Positions 1-5,369 of a stretch of 6,193 bases of DNA are shown piece after piece. Both the position numbers and the translations under genes were made by a program. Source of the stretch: Flavobacteriales bacterium (lineage in GTDB: Bacteria > Bacteroidota > Bacteroidia > Flavobacteriales_D > Sanyastnellaceae); the NCBI GenBank assembly GCA_947457325.1, contig CANGVU010000088.1, forward strand, positions 1-6,193, given 5' to 3'. The notes under the pieces were generated by a model. It worked only from the letters and a program-made list of their open reading frames with translations, ran no database searches and was not told the DNA's origin. Positions within the stretch are counted from its first letter, which is position 1, and the number at the start of each line of letters is the position of its first letter.

Positions 1-1012
1 CGTTACCGAGATCCACTTCCACCTGCAAGAACTTGGTGGTGTTGGCCCAATTGATGGCGGCAAAGGTGTTTTGTACTGCTGTACCCTGTCCCAAGACGGT
101 GGACATCAATCCTTGCGCATTGGTGGTGAGGGCGTGGGTTTCTTGGTACTCCACTGCGCCGTCTGCGGTGTTTTGGTGCAAAGTGAAACGGGTGGTTACC
201 GCAGCATTGGCCGCAACCTGTCCGTTGGCATTTCTTACAACCGCTTGGTAAGGAATCCCAGGAGGAACAGGATTGGCACTGGTACTTCCTCCTCCACCAT
301 CGACAGGCGTTCCAGTATACAAGGCGGTGATTTCTTCTTGGGTGAGGGCGCGGTTGTAGATGGCGACGTCGTCGAGGGAACCTTGATAAAACTCTTGGCC
401 TGAAAATATATCAACGCCAAAATAAAGATTCGAGGTGTTGCAAACTCCAACCGAAGATGCAGTAGTTCCTGTCCCTAAAAATTGTCCATCAAAATACATA
501 CTTGTAAATCCATCTAAGCCGGTGCTTACGTAAACTATGTGATGCCAAAAATTGAGACTTAAATCTACGGGTAATACTTGTGAAATATTACCATTGCATC
601 CCCTTCCATAATTTAACACCAAATTTCCATCGCTAGCTATGCAGCCCCATGTAGTACTTGATGAATTACCCAAACATAATAATTCATTCTGTCCAAAATC
701 TAACTGCTCATTTATCCATAGAGAAATCGTTTTCTGAGAATTGGTCATTTGAGAAGATGAAGGTGCGACAATAAAATTATTTACCCCATTAAAACTGTAA
801 GCTCGATTATTCAATCCACTCCTATCTGAAGTCAAACTCGCTCCATTCACCATACCATTGTTCCCATAACCACTCTCATCATTGGCGTTGCCGTTAAATG
901 GCCACCAGCCTACTAAGCCGTTGGTAGGTAGGTAAGATGGCAGGTTTTGGGCTACTGCGCTATTGGAAAACAACAGGACAGAAAGTCCTAAAAAGAGGAA
1001 TGCTTTTTTCAT
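1..1012 (-). CDS. Secreted LamG-domain surface protein, 3' part beyond window (paralogue of the 1250-3409 gene)
   Basis: The frame is open from the ATG at 1012 to the left edge (337 full codons plus one base); no stop is visible, so the C-terminus lies outside. Residues 1-21 form a signal peptide (MKKAF, hydrophobic core, AVA before Gln22), so the product is exported. Residues 33-235 look like a LamG/concanavalin-A-like fold: GLVGWWPFNGNANDESG at the front, then LWI, FWHHIVY, MYFDGQFLG and the closing LDDVAIYNRALTQEEI. A GGGGS linker (239-243) leads into a beta-sandwich region starting IPYQAVVRNANGQ. The first 49 residues and residues 214-337 nearly match the neighbouring paralogue, while the LamG core is different. 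By analogy the missing part should hold a collagen-like stretch and perhaps a FISUMP domain. The ligand is unknown; a carbohydrate or adhesive role is inference from the fold. The start is fixed by the signal peptide and the shared promoter region. Confidence 0.9.
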   Translation of the reverse strand, partial: MKKAFLFLGLSVLLFSNSAVAQNLPSYLPTNGLVGWWPFNGNANDESGYGNNGMVNGASLTSDRSGLNNRAYSFNGVNNFIVAPSSSQMTNSQKTISLWINEQLDFGQNELLCLGNSSSTTWGCIASDGNLVLNYGRGCNGNISQVLPVDLSLNFWHHIVYVSTGLDGFTSMYFDGQFLGTGTTASSVGVCNTSNLYFGVDIFSGQEFYQGSLDDVAIYNRALTQEEITALYTGTPVDGGGGSTSANPVPPGIPYQAVVRNANGQVAANAAVTTRFTLHQNTADGAVEYQETHALTTNAQGLMSTVLGQGTAVQNTFAAINWANTTKFLQVEVDLGN

Positions 1013-1147
1013 GTGTTTTGGTTGCTCTCAAATATAATCTACTTTTCTTCAATGTTATAGATATACATTATGAAACTATACAACCAACTTCAAGAATAAA
1101 AGATCTCTTGGGCAATTTGCGCGTCCTGTGAAGCCTTTGTTTTAAAG
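1013..1147. repeat. Upstream region duplicated with the gene (second copy at 3410-3545)
   Basis: This stretch aligns with 3410-3545. The first 70 bases are close to identical (promoter region, ending ...ACATTATGAAAYTATA on the plus strand). The rest is more decayed but still shares TTTGCGCGTCC (1119-1129 against 3513-3523) followed by a pyrimidine-rich TTAAA end. The duplicated unit therefore includes more than 100 bp of upstream DNA. The remaining intergenic part (1148-1249) holds only a weak 8-bp inverted repeat (AGAATAAA 1146-1153 / TTTATTCT 1186-1193), and no convincing terminator. Confidence 0.65.
1029..1052 (-). promoter_or_regulatory. Putative Bacteroidota promoter of the left LamG gene
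   Basis: On the minus strand TATATTTG (1036 to 1029) fits the Bacteroidota -7 consensus TAnnTTTG and ends 16 nt before the ATG at 1012. A TTG lies upstream at 1052 to 1050, but the 13-nt spacer is shorter than the usual 17-23, so the -33 assignment is weak. The same sequence at the same spacing precedes the paralogue at 3409. This shows that the second gene has its own start signal and need not depend on read-through. Confidence 0.5.
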
Positions 1148-1249
1148 AATAAATCTTATACCACTTATGCCTCAGATTTTGAGTGTTTATTCTCTAACGC
1201 AAAGATGCAGACTTTTTTAGAAACTCAGGAGGATACTGTGGTTCCCCTT

Positions 1250-3409
1250 TTAATCCTGATAATTCGCACCATTTTTCACACAGCGAACTGAAAATCCCAT
1301 TTGTTTATAGTCACCTCCTCGACCTATGTCATTGTTGTCGCTCCAAAGATTTCTATGTTGTCCTTGTTGTGCGTCAAACTGATTGATGCTCCACCATCTT
1401 GAAAAACCATCTAACGCAGTAAAAGGACCTCCCCAATATCTGAAACCTCCGGGTTTTCCGGTAAATCCAGAAACATTCGTACCCGAAACCGTTCCGCTAT
1501 TCCAAGATGTATCCTTAAGTGCGGCAGCATAACCTCCCGCTCGCCATCCAGTGGAAGTTTGCAGTACAGTTGGCATCCCGATACTATTTTCCAAGTACAT
1601 CCAATCACAATCTGTGGGAACATGCCATCCTGATGGACACAGCAAGCCAGTGGTACCAACCCACCAATTATACATTGCTCCACGCTCTGCTGCATAGCTA
1701 GGATTGTTATTATACCAACAAAATGCAGGGCCCTGCATATTGTACCAAGTGCCATTATCGGTAACTTGGGGAATATTAGAACCATCACGGAATTTTGTAG
1801 TGGCTAAATTTTCTTTAAACCAACATTGACCATTGATTTCAACCAAGTCATAAACAACATCGAAATAGACCAATGCGGTGTCTCCTTCACAACCAGCAAC
1901 TGAAATATACTCGTTGGTGCAAATACTGTTTTCAGGTAGTAAAAGTGCTCCTGAATTGCTAATATCTGAATTAGAAATGCATTGACAGCTGTTGTCTACG
2001 ATTGAATAGGTAGTAGCTGGATCATTGTCATCACAAGCCTGACCAATAATTAAACAATTTCCGTTATCAATTAAAGCTGAGCTATTGTAATTACATGCTA
2101 GATCATTTGTGCAACCCTCGGACAACACCGCTCCTGCATCTTGGACACTTCCGTCCGACAAAGTAACCATGAGGTGGTTGTTTTGAATAACAACGTTAGA
2201 AATACCAACTCCCGAAGGACCTGTCGGTCCCGTTGCTCCATCCGTACCGTCTGCTCCATCAGCTCCCGCTGGCCCCGCTGGACCTTGCGGACCTGCAGGC
2301 CCATTGGCGGCATACATCGCATAGGGAACGGACATGAGTTGTTGGGTGCCCAAGTCCACATAGCCGTTGCCGAGATCCACTTCTACCTGCAAAAACTTGG
2401 TGGTGTTGGCCCAGTTGATGGTGGCAAAGGTGTTTTGCACCGCTGTGCCCTGTCCCAAAACAGTTGCCATGAGTCCTTGCGCATTGGTGGTGAGGGCGTG
2501 GGTTTCTTGGAACTCCACTGCACCGTCTGCGGTGTTTTGGTGCAAAGTGAAACGCGTGGTTACCGCAGCATTGGCCGCAACCTGTCCGTTGGCATTTCTT
2601 ACAACCGCTTGGTAAGGAATCCCAGGAGGAACAGGATTGGCACTGGCACTTCCTCCACCACCATTGACCGGTGTTCCCGTGTACAAGGCAGTAATTTCTT
2701 CTTGGGTGAGGGCGCGGTTGTATATGGCGACGTCGTCGATTTTGCCCTTGAAAGTTTCATAACATCCGCCACCACCATTTATTGAAATGGCATCACATAC
2801 AAAGGAGCTGATAGTTCCTGGTGATGCTAGCTGACTAATTGATTGAACATACTTCAAATTACCATTTTCATAATATTCTATGGAATTCAACTTTTTGGTA
2901 ATTATGAAGTGTTTCCATGATTCCTTCTTAAATGAGTCCCAAAGGATTTGATCTCCACCATCAATCCAATTTCCATTACCATAAAAACTGCAGATTTTGT
3001 TTAAACAAACACTCAATCCATAATTCAAGTTCAGTCCAATAAAACCGTGAGGATATGAATTAATCATACACTGGCTAACCTTTGTGGAATCATTGGATTT
3101 AGACCAAATCGAAACGGTATATTCAGAGTTGATAAGTGACGCTGGGATACTCACACCTTTAGCATTGGGACAATTTAATCCATCTACCTCGTATGACGAG
3201 TTGGATTGATTATACCTATCAGTTGAAAGTACAGTTCCAGAGAGAACAGTCCCGTCATTCCCATTCCCGCTCTCATCATTGGCGTTGCCGTTAAATGGCC
3301 ACCAGCCGACTAAGCCGTTAGAGGGCAGATAAGATGGAAGGTTTTGCGCTACTGCGCTATTGGAAAATAACAGGACAGAGAGTCCCAAAAAGATAAATGC
3401 TTTTTTCAT
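1250..3409 (-). CDS. Secreted LamG / collagen-like / FISUMP-domain surface protein, 719 aa
   Basis: Complete modular exported protein. Signal peptide 1-21 (AVA before Gln22). LamG-like domain about 33-244 (GLVGWWPFNGNANDESG to IDDVAIYNRALTQEEI). GGGGS linker 250-254. A beta-sandwich region of a type often found in Bacteroidota surface proteins spans 264-367 (IPYQAVVRNANGQ to QLMSVPYAMYA). A collagen-like tract of ten G-x-y triplets follows at 370-399, then a GISNVVIQNNHLMVTLSDG motif region to 426. Residues 432-477 are cysteine-rich (CTNDLACNYN, later CDDNDPATTY). The C-terminal FISUMP (Fibrobacter succinogenes major paralogous) domain covers about 522-711, with INGQCWFKENL, GAMYNWW, CPSGWHVPTDCDW and GFSVRCVK. 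I see no type IX sorting domain after FISUMP, so the anchoring route is unclear. The role is unknown; cell-surface binding or adhesion is inference from domain content. It is the upstream member of a tandem pair and has its own promoter. Confidence 0.93.
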   Translation of the reverse strand: MKKAFIFLGLSVLLFSNSAVAQNLPSYLPSNGLVGWWPFNGNANDESGNGNDGTVLSGTVLSTDRYNQSNSSYEVDGLNCPNAKGVSIPASLINSEYTVSIWSKSNDSTKVSQCMINSYPHGFIGLNLNYGLSVCLNKICSFYGNGNWIDGGDQILWDSFKKESWKHFIITKKLNSIEYYENGNLKYVQSISQLASPGTISSFVCDAISINGGGGCYETFKGKIDDVAIYNRALTQEEITALYTGTPVNGGGGSASANPVPPGIPYQAVVRNANGQVAANAAVTTRFTLHQNTADGAVEFQETHALTTNAQGLMATVLGQGTAVQNTFATINWANTTKFLQVEVDLGNGYVDLGTQQLMSVPYAMYAANGPAGPQGPAGPAGADGADGTDGATGPTGPSGVGISNVVIQNNHLMVTLSDGSVQDAGAVLSEGCTNDLACNYNSSALIDNGNCLIIGQACDDNDPATTYSIVDNSCQCISNSDISNSGALLLPENSICTNEYISVAGCEGDTALVYFDVVYDLVEINGQCWFKENLATTKFRDGSNIPQVTDNGTWYNMQGPAFCWYNNNPSYAAERGAMYNWWVGTTGLLCPSGWHVPTDCDWMYLENSIGMPTVLQTSTGWRAGGYAAALKDTSWNSGTVSGTNVSGFTGKPGGFRYWGGPFTALDGFSRWWSINQFDAQQGQHRNLWSDNNDIGRGGDYKQMGFSVRCVKNGANYQD
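2365..2737. repeat. Long direct repeat shared with 1-373 (beta-sandwich coding block of the tandem genes)
   Basis: Bases 2365-2737 align without gaps to 1-373, with about 27 differences by hand count (roughly 93 percent identity). Within this block 2556-2646 matches 192-282 with no mismatch over 91 bp, including synonymous sites. Identity stops sharply at the DDVAIYN codons, where the LamG core begins. The start-proximal block (about 3260-3409 against 863-1012) is the other conserved flank. Confidence 0.85.
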
Positions 3410-3425
3410 GTGTTTGGGTTGTCTT

Positions 3426-3449
3426 CAAATATAATCTACTTTTTTTCAA
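3426..3449 (-). promoter_or_regulatory. Putative Bacteroidota promoter of the 719-aa LamG/FISUMP gene
   Basis: On the minus strand TATATTTG (3433 to 3426) matches TAnnTTTG and ends 16 nt upstream of the ATG at 3409. TTG at 3449 to 3447 is the nearest -33 candidate, again with a short 13-nt spacer. The arrangement is identical to that at 1029-1052, as expected of a duplicated promoter. No clear Shine-Dalgarno site is present, which is normal for this phylum. Confidence 0.5.
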
Positions 3450-3519
3450 TGTTATGTAAATACATTATGAAATTATAGAACCGCCATCTATACTAAAAAC
3501 TCTTTTGCGCAGTTTGCGC

Positions 3520-3614
3520 GTCCGTTGCGCCCTCTGCGTTAAAATGCATTTCTCGCAAAGCCCCCGAGATTGCGCAGAGGGAGAAAAGGACCACCCTCCC
3601 GATGGCTATCGGGA
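3520..3614. repeat. Nested palindrome / structured repeat
   Basis: Three inverted repeats nest inside one another: GTCC (3520-3523) with GGAC (3588-3591); CCCTCTGCG (3530-3538) with CGCAGAGGG (3573-3581), separated from the outer pair by six bases on each side; and TCTCG (3551-3555) with CGAGA (3565-3569). A compact hairpin follows at once, TCCCGAT-GGCT-ATCGGGA (3597-3614), with a 7-bp stem and 4-base loop. It could be a REP-like element, a bidirectional terminator or a small structured RNA. There is no T-run typical of a rho-independent terminator next to the last hairpin. Confidence 0.6.
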
Positions 3615-3631
3615 CTGCGCAGCCAGTGCCA

Positions 3632-3767
3632 ACACTCGCCAGAAAAAGAATGAAAATGTGAAGCAGACTGAGAATGAATACTTAAACTTCATCCCTTCAT
3701 CCCCTTTATGTGCGCCTTATGTGTTTCTTGTTTATCATTTTCATTGTCTTGAAATTTGCAAAAAAAA
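3632..3767 (+). repeat. Intergenic repeat, copy 1 (left boundary of the first TA module)
   Basis: Starts with CACTCGCCAGAAAAAGAATG, has a purine-rich GAATGAAAATG arm, a TTAAA centre, a CTTCATCCCTTCATCCCC pyrimidine arm, then the CCTTATGTGTTTCTTGTTT segment and TTTGCAAAAAAAA. The order and much of the sequence are shared with copy 2 (4458-4610) and, for the two arms, with copy 3 (5370-5490). The arms are partly complementary, so RNA or single-stranded DNA could fold back. This is the most diverged copy. Confidence 0.7.
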
Positions 3768-3843
3768 CATTTATAAAAATGACTACTCTTCAAACCTTTC
3801 GCCGCTTGCTTTCTCCTTTCCAATCAAGCACAAAACAAAAACA

Positions 3844-3873
3844 TGTACAAAATTGCGTACCTTTTTTTGTACC
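3844..3873. promoter_or_regulatory. YefM-YoeB operator: three GTAC-core sites at 12-bp spacing
   Basis: GTAC occurs at 3845-3848, 3857-3860 and 3869-3872, so the centres are exactly 12 bp apart. The hexamers are TGTACA (perfect palindrome), CGTACC and TGTACC. In E. coli, YefM and YefM-YoeB autorepress through paired palindromes with TGTACA cores whose centres are 12 bp apart (established knowledge, from memory). Identical core and spacing directly upstream of a yefM-yoeB homologue support the same role. The third site overlaps the -7 element, so binding should block transcription. Confidence 0.8.
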
Positions 3874-3877
3874 TTTG
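3870..3877 (+). promoter_or_regulatory. -7 element of the yefM-yoeB promoter
   Basis: TACCTTTG fits TAnnTTTG and lies 15 nt upstream of the yefM ATG at 3893. The nearest TTG (3853-3855) is only 14 nt away, so the -33 element is uncertain. The position supports the 3893 start over upstream in-frame ATGs at 3710 and 3779, which would place promoter and operator inside the coding region. Confidence 0.55.
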
Positions 3878-3892
3878 AAAAAATCAACAGAT

Positions 3893-4147
3893 ATGAAAGC
3901 CATCACAATCTCCACGCTTAGAAAAGGTATGAAAGAATACTTTGACTATGTCACCAAATCTATGGAAGTATTGATTGTGCCGAGAAACAAAGACAATGAT
4001 GCCATTGTCATCATGTCCATTCAAGAATACAATTCGCTAAAAGAAACAGAGCATCTATTGTCTACCGAGAAAAACCGAAAACGCCTGCAAGAATCTTTGG
4101 ATCAAGTGGCCAATGGTAAAACAACGATTTACAAGTTGGGAAAATGA
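3893..4147 (+). CDS. yefM: YefM/Phd-family antitoxin, 84 aa
   Basis: Antitoxin of a type II TA system, expected to bind and neutralise YoeB and to repress its own operon. The N-terminal region ([20 protein letters not shown], then [19 protein letters not shown]) is typical of the Phd/YefM DNA-binding and dimerisation fold. The tail ([14 protein letters not shown], then [19 protein letters not shown]) is the helical, toxin-binding part that usually becomes ordered on the toxin. The frame stays open upstream to 3710, but I choose ATG 3893 for three reasons: family members start at this MKAI-like motif with about 80-90 aa, a -7 element ends 15 nt before it, and the operator lies in the would-be extension. 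The stop overlaps the toxin start by four bases (ATGA), suggesting translational coupling. Confidence 0.92.
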   Translation: MKAITISTLRKGMKEYFDYVTKSMEVLIVPRNKDNDAIVIMSIQEYNSLKETEHLLSTEKNRKRLQESLDQVANGKTTIYKLGK

Positions 4148-4422
4148 ACTTTGAATTCACACCCAATGCTTGGGAGGACTTTGTCTTTTGGATGGATGAA
4201 GATGCGGATATGGTTGAAAAAATAAAAGAGCTGCTGAAAGCCATTCGCAAAGACCCCTTCAAAGGAATCGGAAAACCAGAACCTTTAAAATTCGGATTGA
4301 AAGGTTATTGGTCAAGAAGAATAAATGGAGAACATCGACTGGTTTATGCTGTCGTTGGTCAAAAAGGGAAAGACCAGAAATGCATCATTCTGCAATGCCG
4401 ATTTCATTATGACATTGGTTGA
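4144..4422 (+). CDS. yoeB: YoeB/Txe-family ribosome-dependent mRNA endonuclease toxin, 92 aa
   Basis: RelE-fold toxin predicted to cleave mRNA at the ribosomal A site when YefM is degraded. The sequence lines up without gaps with E. coli YoeB over the first 70 residues: [25 protein letters not shown] and EHRLVYAV. The residues described as catalytic or essential in E. coli are present: Glu46, Arg59, Arg65, and the terminal His-Tyr pair (His88-Tyr89 here, 83-84 in E. coli). About five extra residues (GQKGKDQK loop, about 72-79) sit before the last strand, and three residues (DIG) follow the HY pair, which in E. coli is the C-terminus. Nothing suggests inactivation. It overlaps yefM by 4 bp and is followed 36 nt later by repeat copy 2. 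Confidence 0.94.
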   Translation: MNFEFTPNAWEDFVFWMDEDADMVEKIKELLKAIRKDPFKGIGKPEPLKFGLKGYWSRRINGEHRLVYAVVGQKGKDQKCIILQCRFHYDIG

Positions 4423-4457
4423 CAAAATGCGCGAATCACGCCTCCAGAAAGCGTTAG

Positions 4458-4610
4458 CACTCGTTAGAGAAAGAATGAAAATGAGAAGGAGAATGAAAAT
4501 GAATATTTAAAACCTCATTCCTTCATCTCCTCATTCCTTCATCCCTTTAAGTGCACCTTATATGTTTCTTGTTTCGCATTCAAGATCATTTGAACTTTGC
4601 AAATAAAAAA
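4458..4610 (+). repeat. Intergenic repeat, copy 2 (between the TA modules)
   Basis: Begins CACTCG 36 nt after the yoeB stop. The purine arm 4470-4505 is identical over 36 bp to 5382-5417 in copy 3. After an AT-rich centre comes a 16-bp tandem repeat (4513-4528 and 4529-4544, CCTCATTCCTTCATCT/C), largely complementary to the purine arm and so able to form a long imperfect hairpin. The right part (CCTTATATGTTTCTTGTTT to TTTGCAAATAAAAA) matches copy 1. Besides bounding the modules it may act as a transcription end or mRNA-stabilising hairpin for yefM-yoeB; that is inference. Confidence 0.8.
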
Positions 4611-4675
4611 TGAACCATAAGATAAAATTCAAACTACGCCGTCCACTCAAATCAAAGAACAGAAATCAAGAAATA

Positions 4676-4702
4676 AATGTTGTCCAATCGAACTACAACA
4701 TT
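4676..4702. promoter_or_regulatory. Candidate operator for the XRE antitoxin of the second TA operon
   Basis: AATGTTGT (4676-4683) and ACAACATT (4695-4702) form a perfect 8-bp inverted repeat with an 11-bp spacer. It covers the -33 TTG and touches the first base of the -7 element, an ideal place for repression. HigA-type XRE antitoxins commonly autorepress at inverted repeats over their promoter (established); assignment to this particular antitoxin is inference from position. Confidence 0.65.
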
Positions 4703-4709
4703 ATCTTTG
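4680..4709 (+). promoter_or_regulatory. Bacteroidota promoter of the second TA operon
   Basis: TTG (4680-4682), a 19-nt spacer, then TATCTTTG (4702-4709) match the -33/-7 pattern TTG-N19-TAnnTTTG of Bacteroidota housekeeping sigma factor promoters. The -7 element ends 15 nt upstream of the toxin ATG at 4725, giving a very short leader. This is the clearest promoter in the window. Confidence 0.75.
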
Positions 4710-4724
4710 TAAAACCATTGTGCC

Positions 4725-5060
4725 ATGAAAGTTAGATCTGTCATTGCATACAAAAATTACTTCTTTGATTTCCTGTCTTATCAGCGACCAAAAGTCAAAG
4801 AAAAAATTTATTGGACCATAAAAGTTTTTGAAGAAATCAAAGTTATCCCTACCGAGTATCTCAAACACATTGAAGGAACAAACGGATTGTACGAAATGAG
4901 AATTCAATTGGGAAGCGATGCTTTTCGAATATTTTGCTTTTTTGACAATGGAAACTGTGTGATCCTTGGCAACGGTTTTCAAAAGAAAACACAAAGGACA
5001 CCATTACAAGAAATTGAGAGAGCCCTACAAATAAAAAAAGAATATGAAAACGAAAAATAA
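4725..5060 (+). CDS. RelE/ParE-superfamily (Gp49/HigB-like) toxin, 111 aa
   Basis: Predicted mRNA interferase toxin of a HigBA-like type II system. Features of the phage Gp49-like branch are visible: an N-terminal helical part (FFDFLSYQRPKVKEKIYWTIKVFEEI, about 13-38), the core GLYEMRIQLGSDAFRIFCFF (54-73), where Glu58, Arg59 and Arg68 are the conserved charged positions, then VILGNGFQKKTQRTP (79-93) with basic residues at the usual active-site side, and a helical IERALQIKKEYE tail. The length is usual for the group. The toxin gene comes first, the reverse of the yefM-yoeB order, and its last 17 bases overlap the antitoxin gene, implying co-translation. The start fits the promoter ending 15 nt upstream. 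Target specificity (ribosome-dependent or free mRNA) cannot be read from the sequence. Confidence 0.88.
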   Translation: MKVRSVIAYKNYFFDFLSYQRPKVKEKIYWTIKVFEEIKVIPTEYLKHIEGTNGLYEMRIQLGSDAFRIFCFFDNGNCVILGNGFQKKTQRTPLQEIERALQIKKEYENEK

Positions 5061-5346
5061 CATCCGATCCCTAGATCAATTGATAGAATTGGAATACGGC
5101 AAAAGAGGAAGCAAAAAAAGAGAACAATTCGAAAAAGGATTTGAAGTTTTTAAAATGGGCGTGATGATTCAATTGGCGCGACAAGAAAAAGGCCTTACCC
5201 AACAGGCCCTAGCAGAGAAATGCGGCACCAACAAAGCCTATATTTCCAAGGTGGAAAACAACCTCAAGGAAGTCCGCATTTCCACCCTTCAACGAATCAT
5301 TGAACAAGGATTGGGTGGTAAATTAGAACTCCGTATCGCACTATAA
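5044..5346 (+). CDS. XRE-family helix-turn-helix antitoxin (HigA-like), 100 aa
   Basis: Cognate antitoxin and transcriptional repressor of the preceding toxin. The N-terminal part (SLDQLIELEYGKRGSKKREQ, about 9-28, then FEKGFEVFKMGV) is helical and probably contacts the toxin. Residues about 41-90 are an XRE/Cro-type HTH: IQLARQEKGLTQQALAEKCG, the recognition helix NKAYISKVENN, and ISTLQRIIEQGLG. The tail GKLELRIAL is a short strand typical of this group. It starts inside the toxin gene in another frame, a common arrangement for toxin-first pairs. Its likely binding site is the AATGTTGT-N11-ACAACATT repeat at 4676-4702. Repeat copy 3 begins 24 nt after its stop. Confidence 0.91.
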   Translation: MKTKNNIRSLDQLIELEYGKRGSKKREQFEKGFEVFKMGVMIQLARQEKGLTQQALAEKCGTNKAYISKVENNLKEVRISTLQRIIEQGLGGKLELRIAL

Positions 5347-5369
5347 TTTGAATTCGCAGACAGCGCTTT

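Larger units (their letters stand above)
3410..3892. other. Repeat-rich intergenic region between divergent genes
   Basis: These 483 bases separate the minus-strand LamG gene from the plus-strand yefM-yoeB operon. In order they hold the duplicated LamG promoter block (3410-3480), a cluster of TTGCGC hexamers (3505, 3514, 3525 and 3570), a nested palindrome (3520-3614), copy 1 of the intergenic repeat (3632-3767), and the YefM operator and promoter (3844-3877). Open frames crossing it (3505-3921, and the 5' extension of yefM from 3710) lack recognisable protein features and run through these repeats, so I treat the stretch as noncoding. Confidence 0.75.
4423..4724. other. Intergenic region between the two TA modules
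   Basis: These 302 bases hold a short spacer after yoeB (4423-4457), repeat copy 2 (4458-4610), an AT-rich stretch with no recognised feature (4611-4675), and the promoter/operator of the second TA operon (4676-4709). An open frame at 4325-4510 reads through the repeat in another frame of yoeB and is not credible as a gene. Confidence 0.75.

Noticed and set aside
1146..1193. Inverted repeat AGAATAAA / TTTATTCT as a terminator of the 719-aa gene
   Set aside because: The arms are only 8 bp, AT-only apart from one pair, with a 32-base loop and no T-tract in the right place; too weak to call.
2210..2302. G-x-y repeat tract as a phase-variable microsatellite
   Set aside because: The ten collagen triplets use varied codons, with no long perfect nucleotide repeat likely to slip, so it is better read as a protein feature.
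2141..2785. Long plus-strand frame (214 codons) antisense to the LamG/FISUMP gene, with a similar one at 71-403
   Set aside because: Both are shadows of the GC-richer coding block on the other strand. They resemble each other only because the underlying DNA is duplicated.
3710..3892. In-frame 5' extension of yefM from ATG 3710 or 3779
   Set aside because: It would swallow the -7 element and the three GTAC sites and add about 40-60 residues that YefM proteins lack. ATG 3893 gives the usual MKAI start and length.
3505..3921. Plus-strand open frame of 138 codons upstream of yefM
   Set aside because: It runs through the nested palindrome, the intergenic repeat and the YefM operator, overlaps the yefM start in another frame, and its translation has no recognisable domain.
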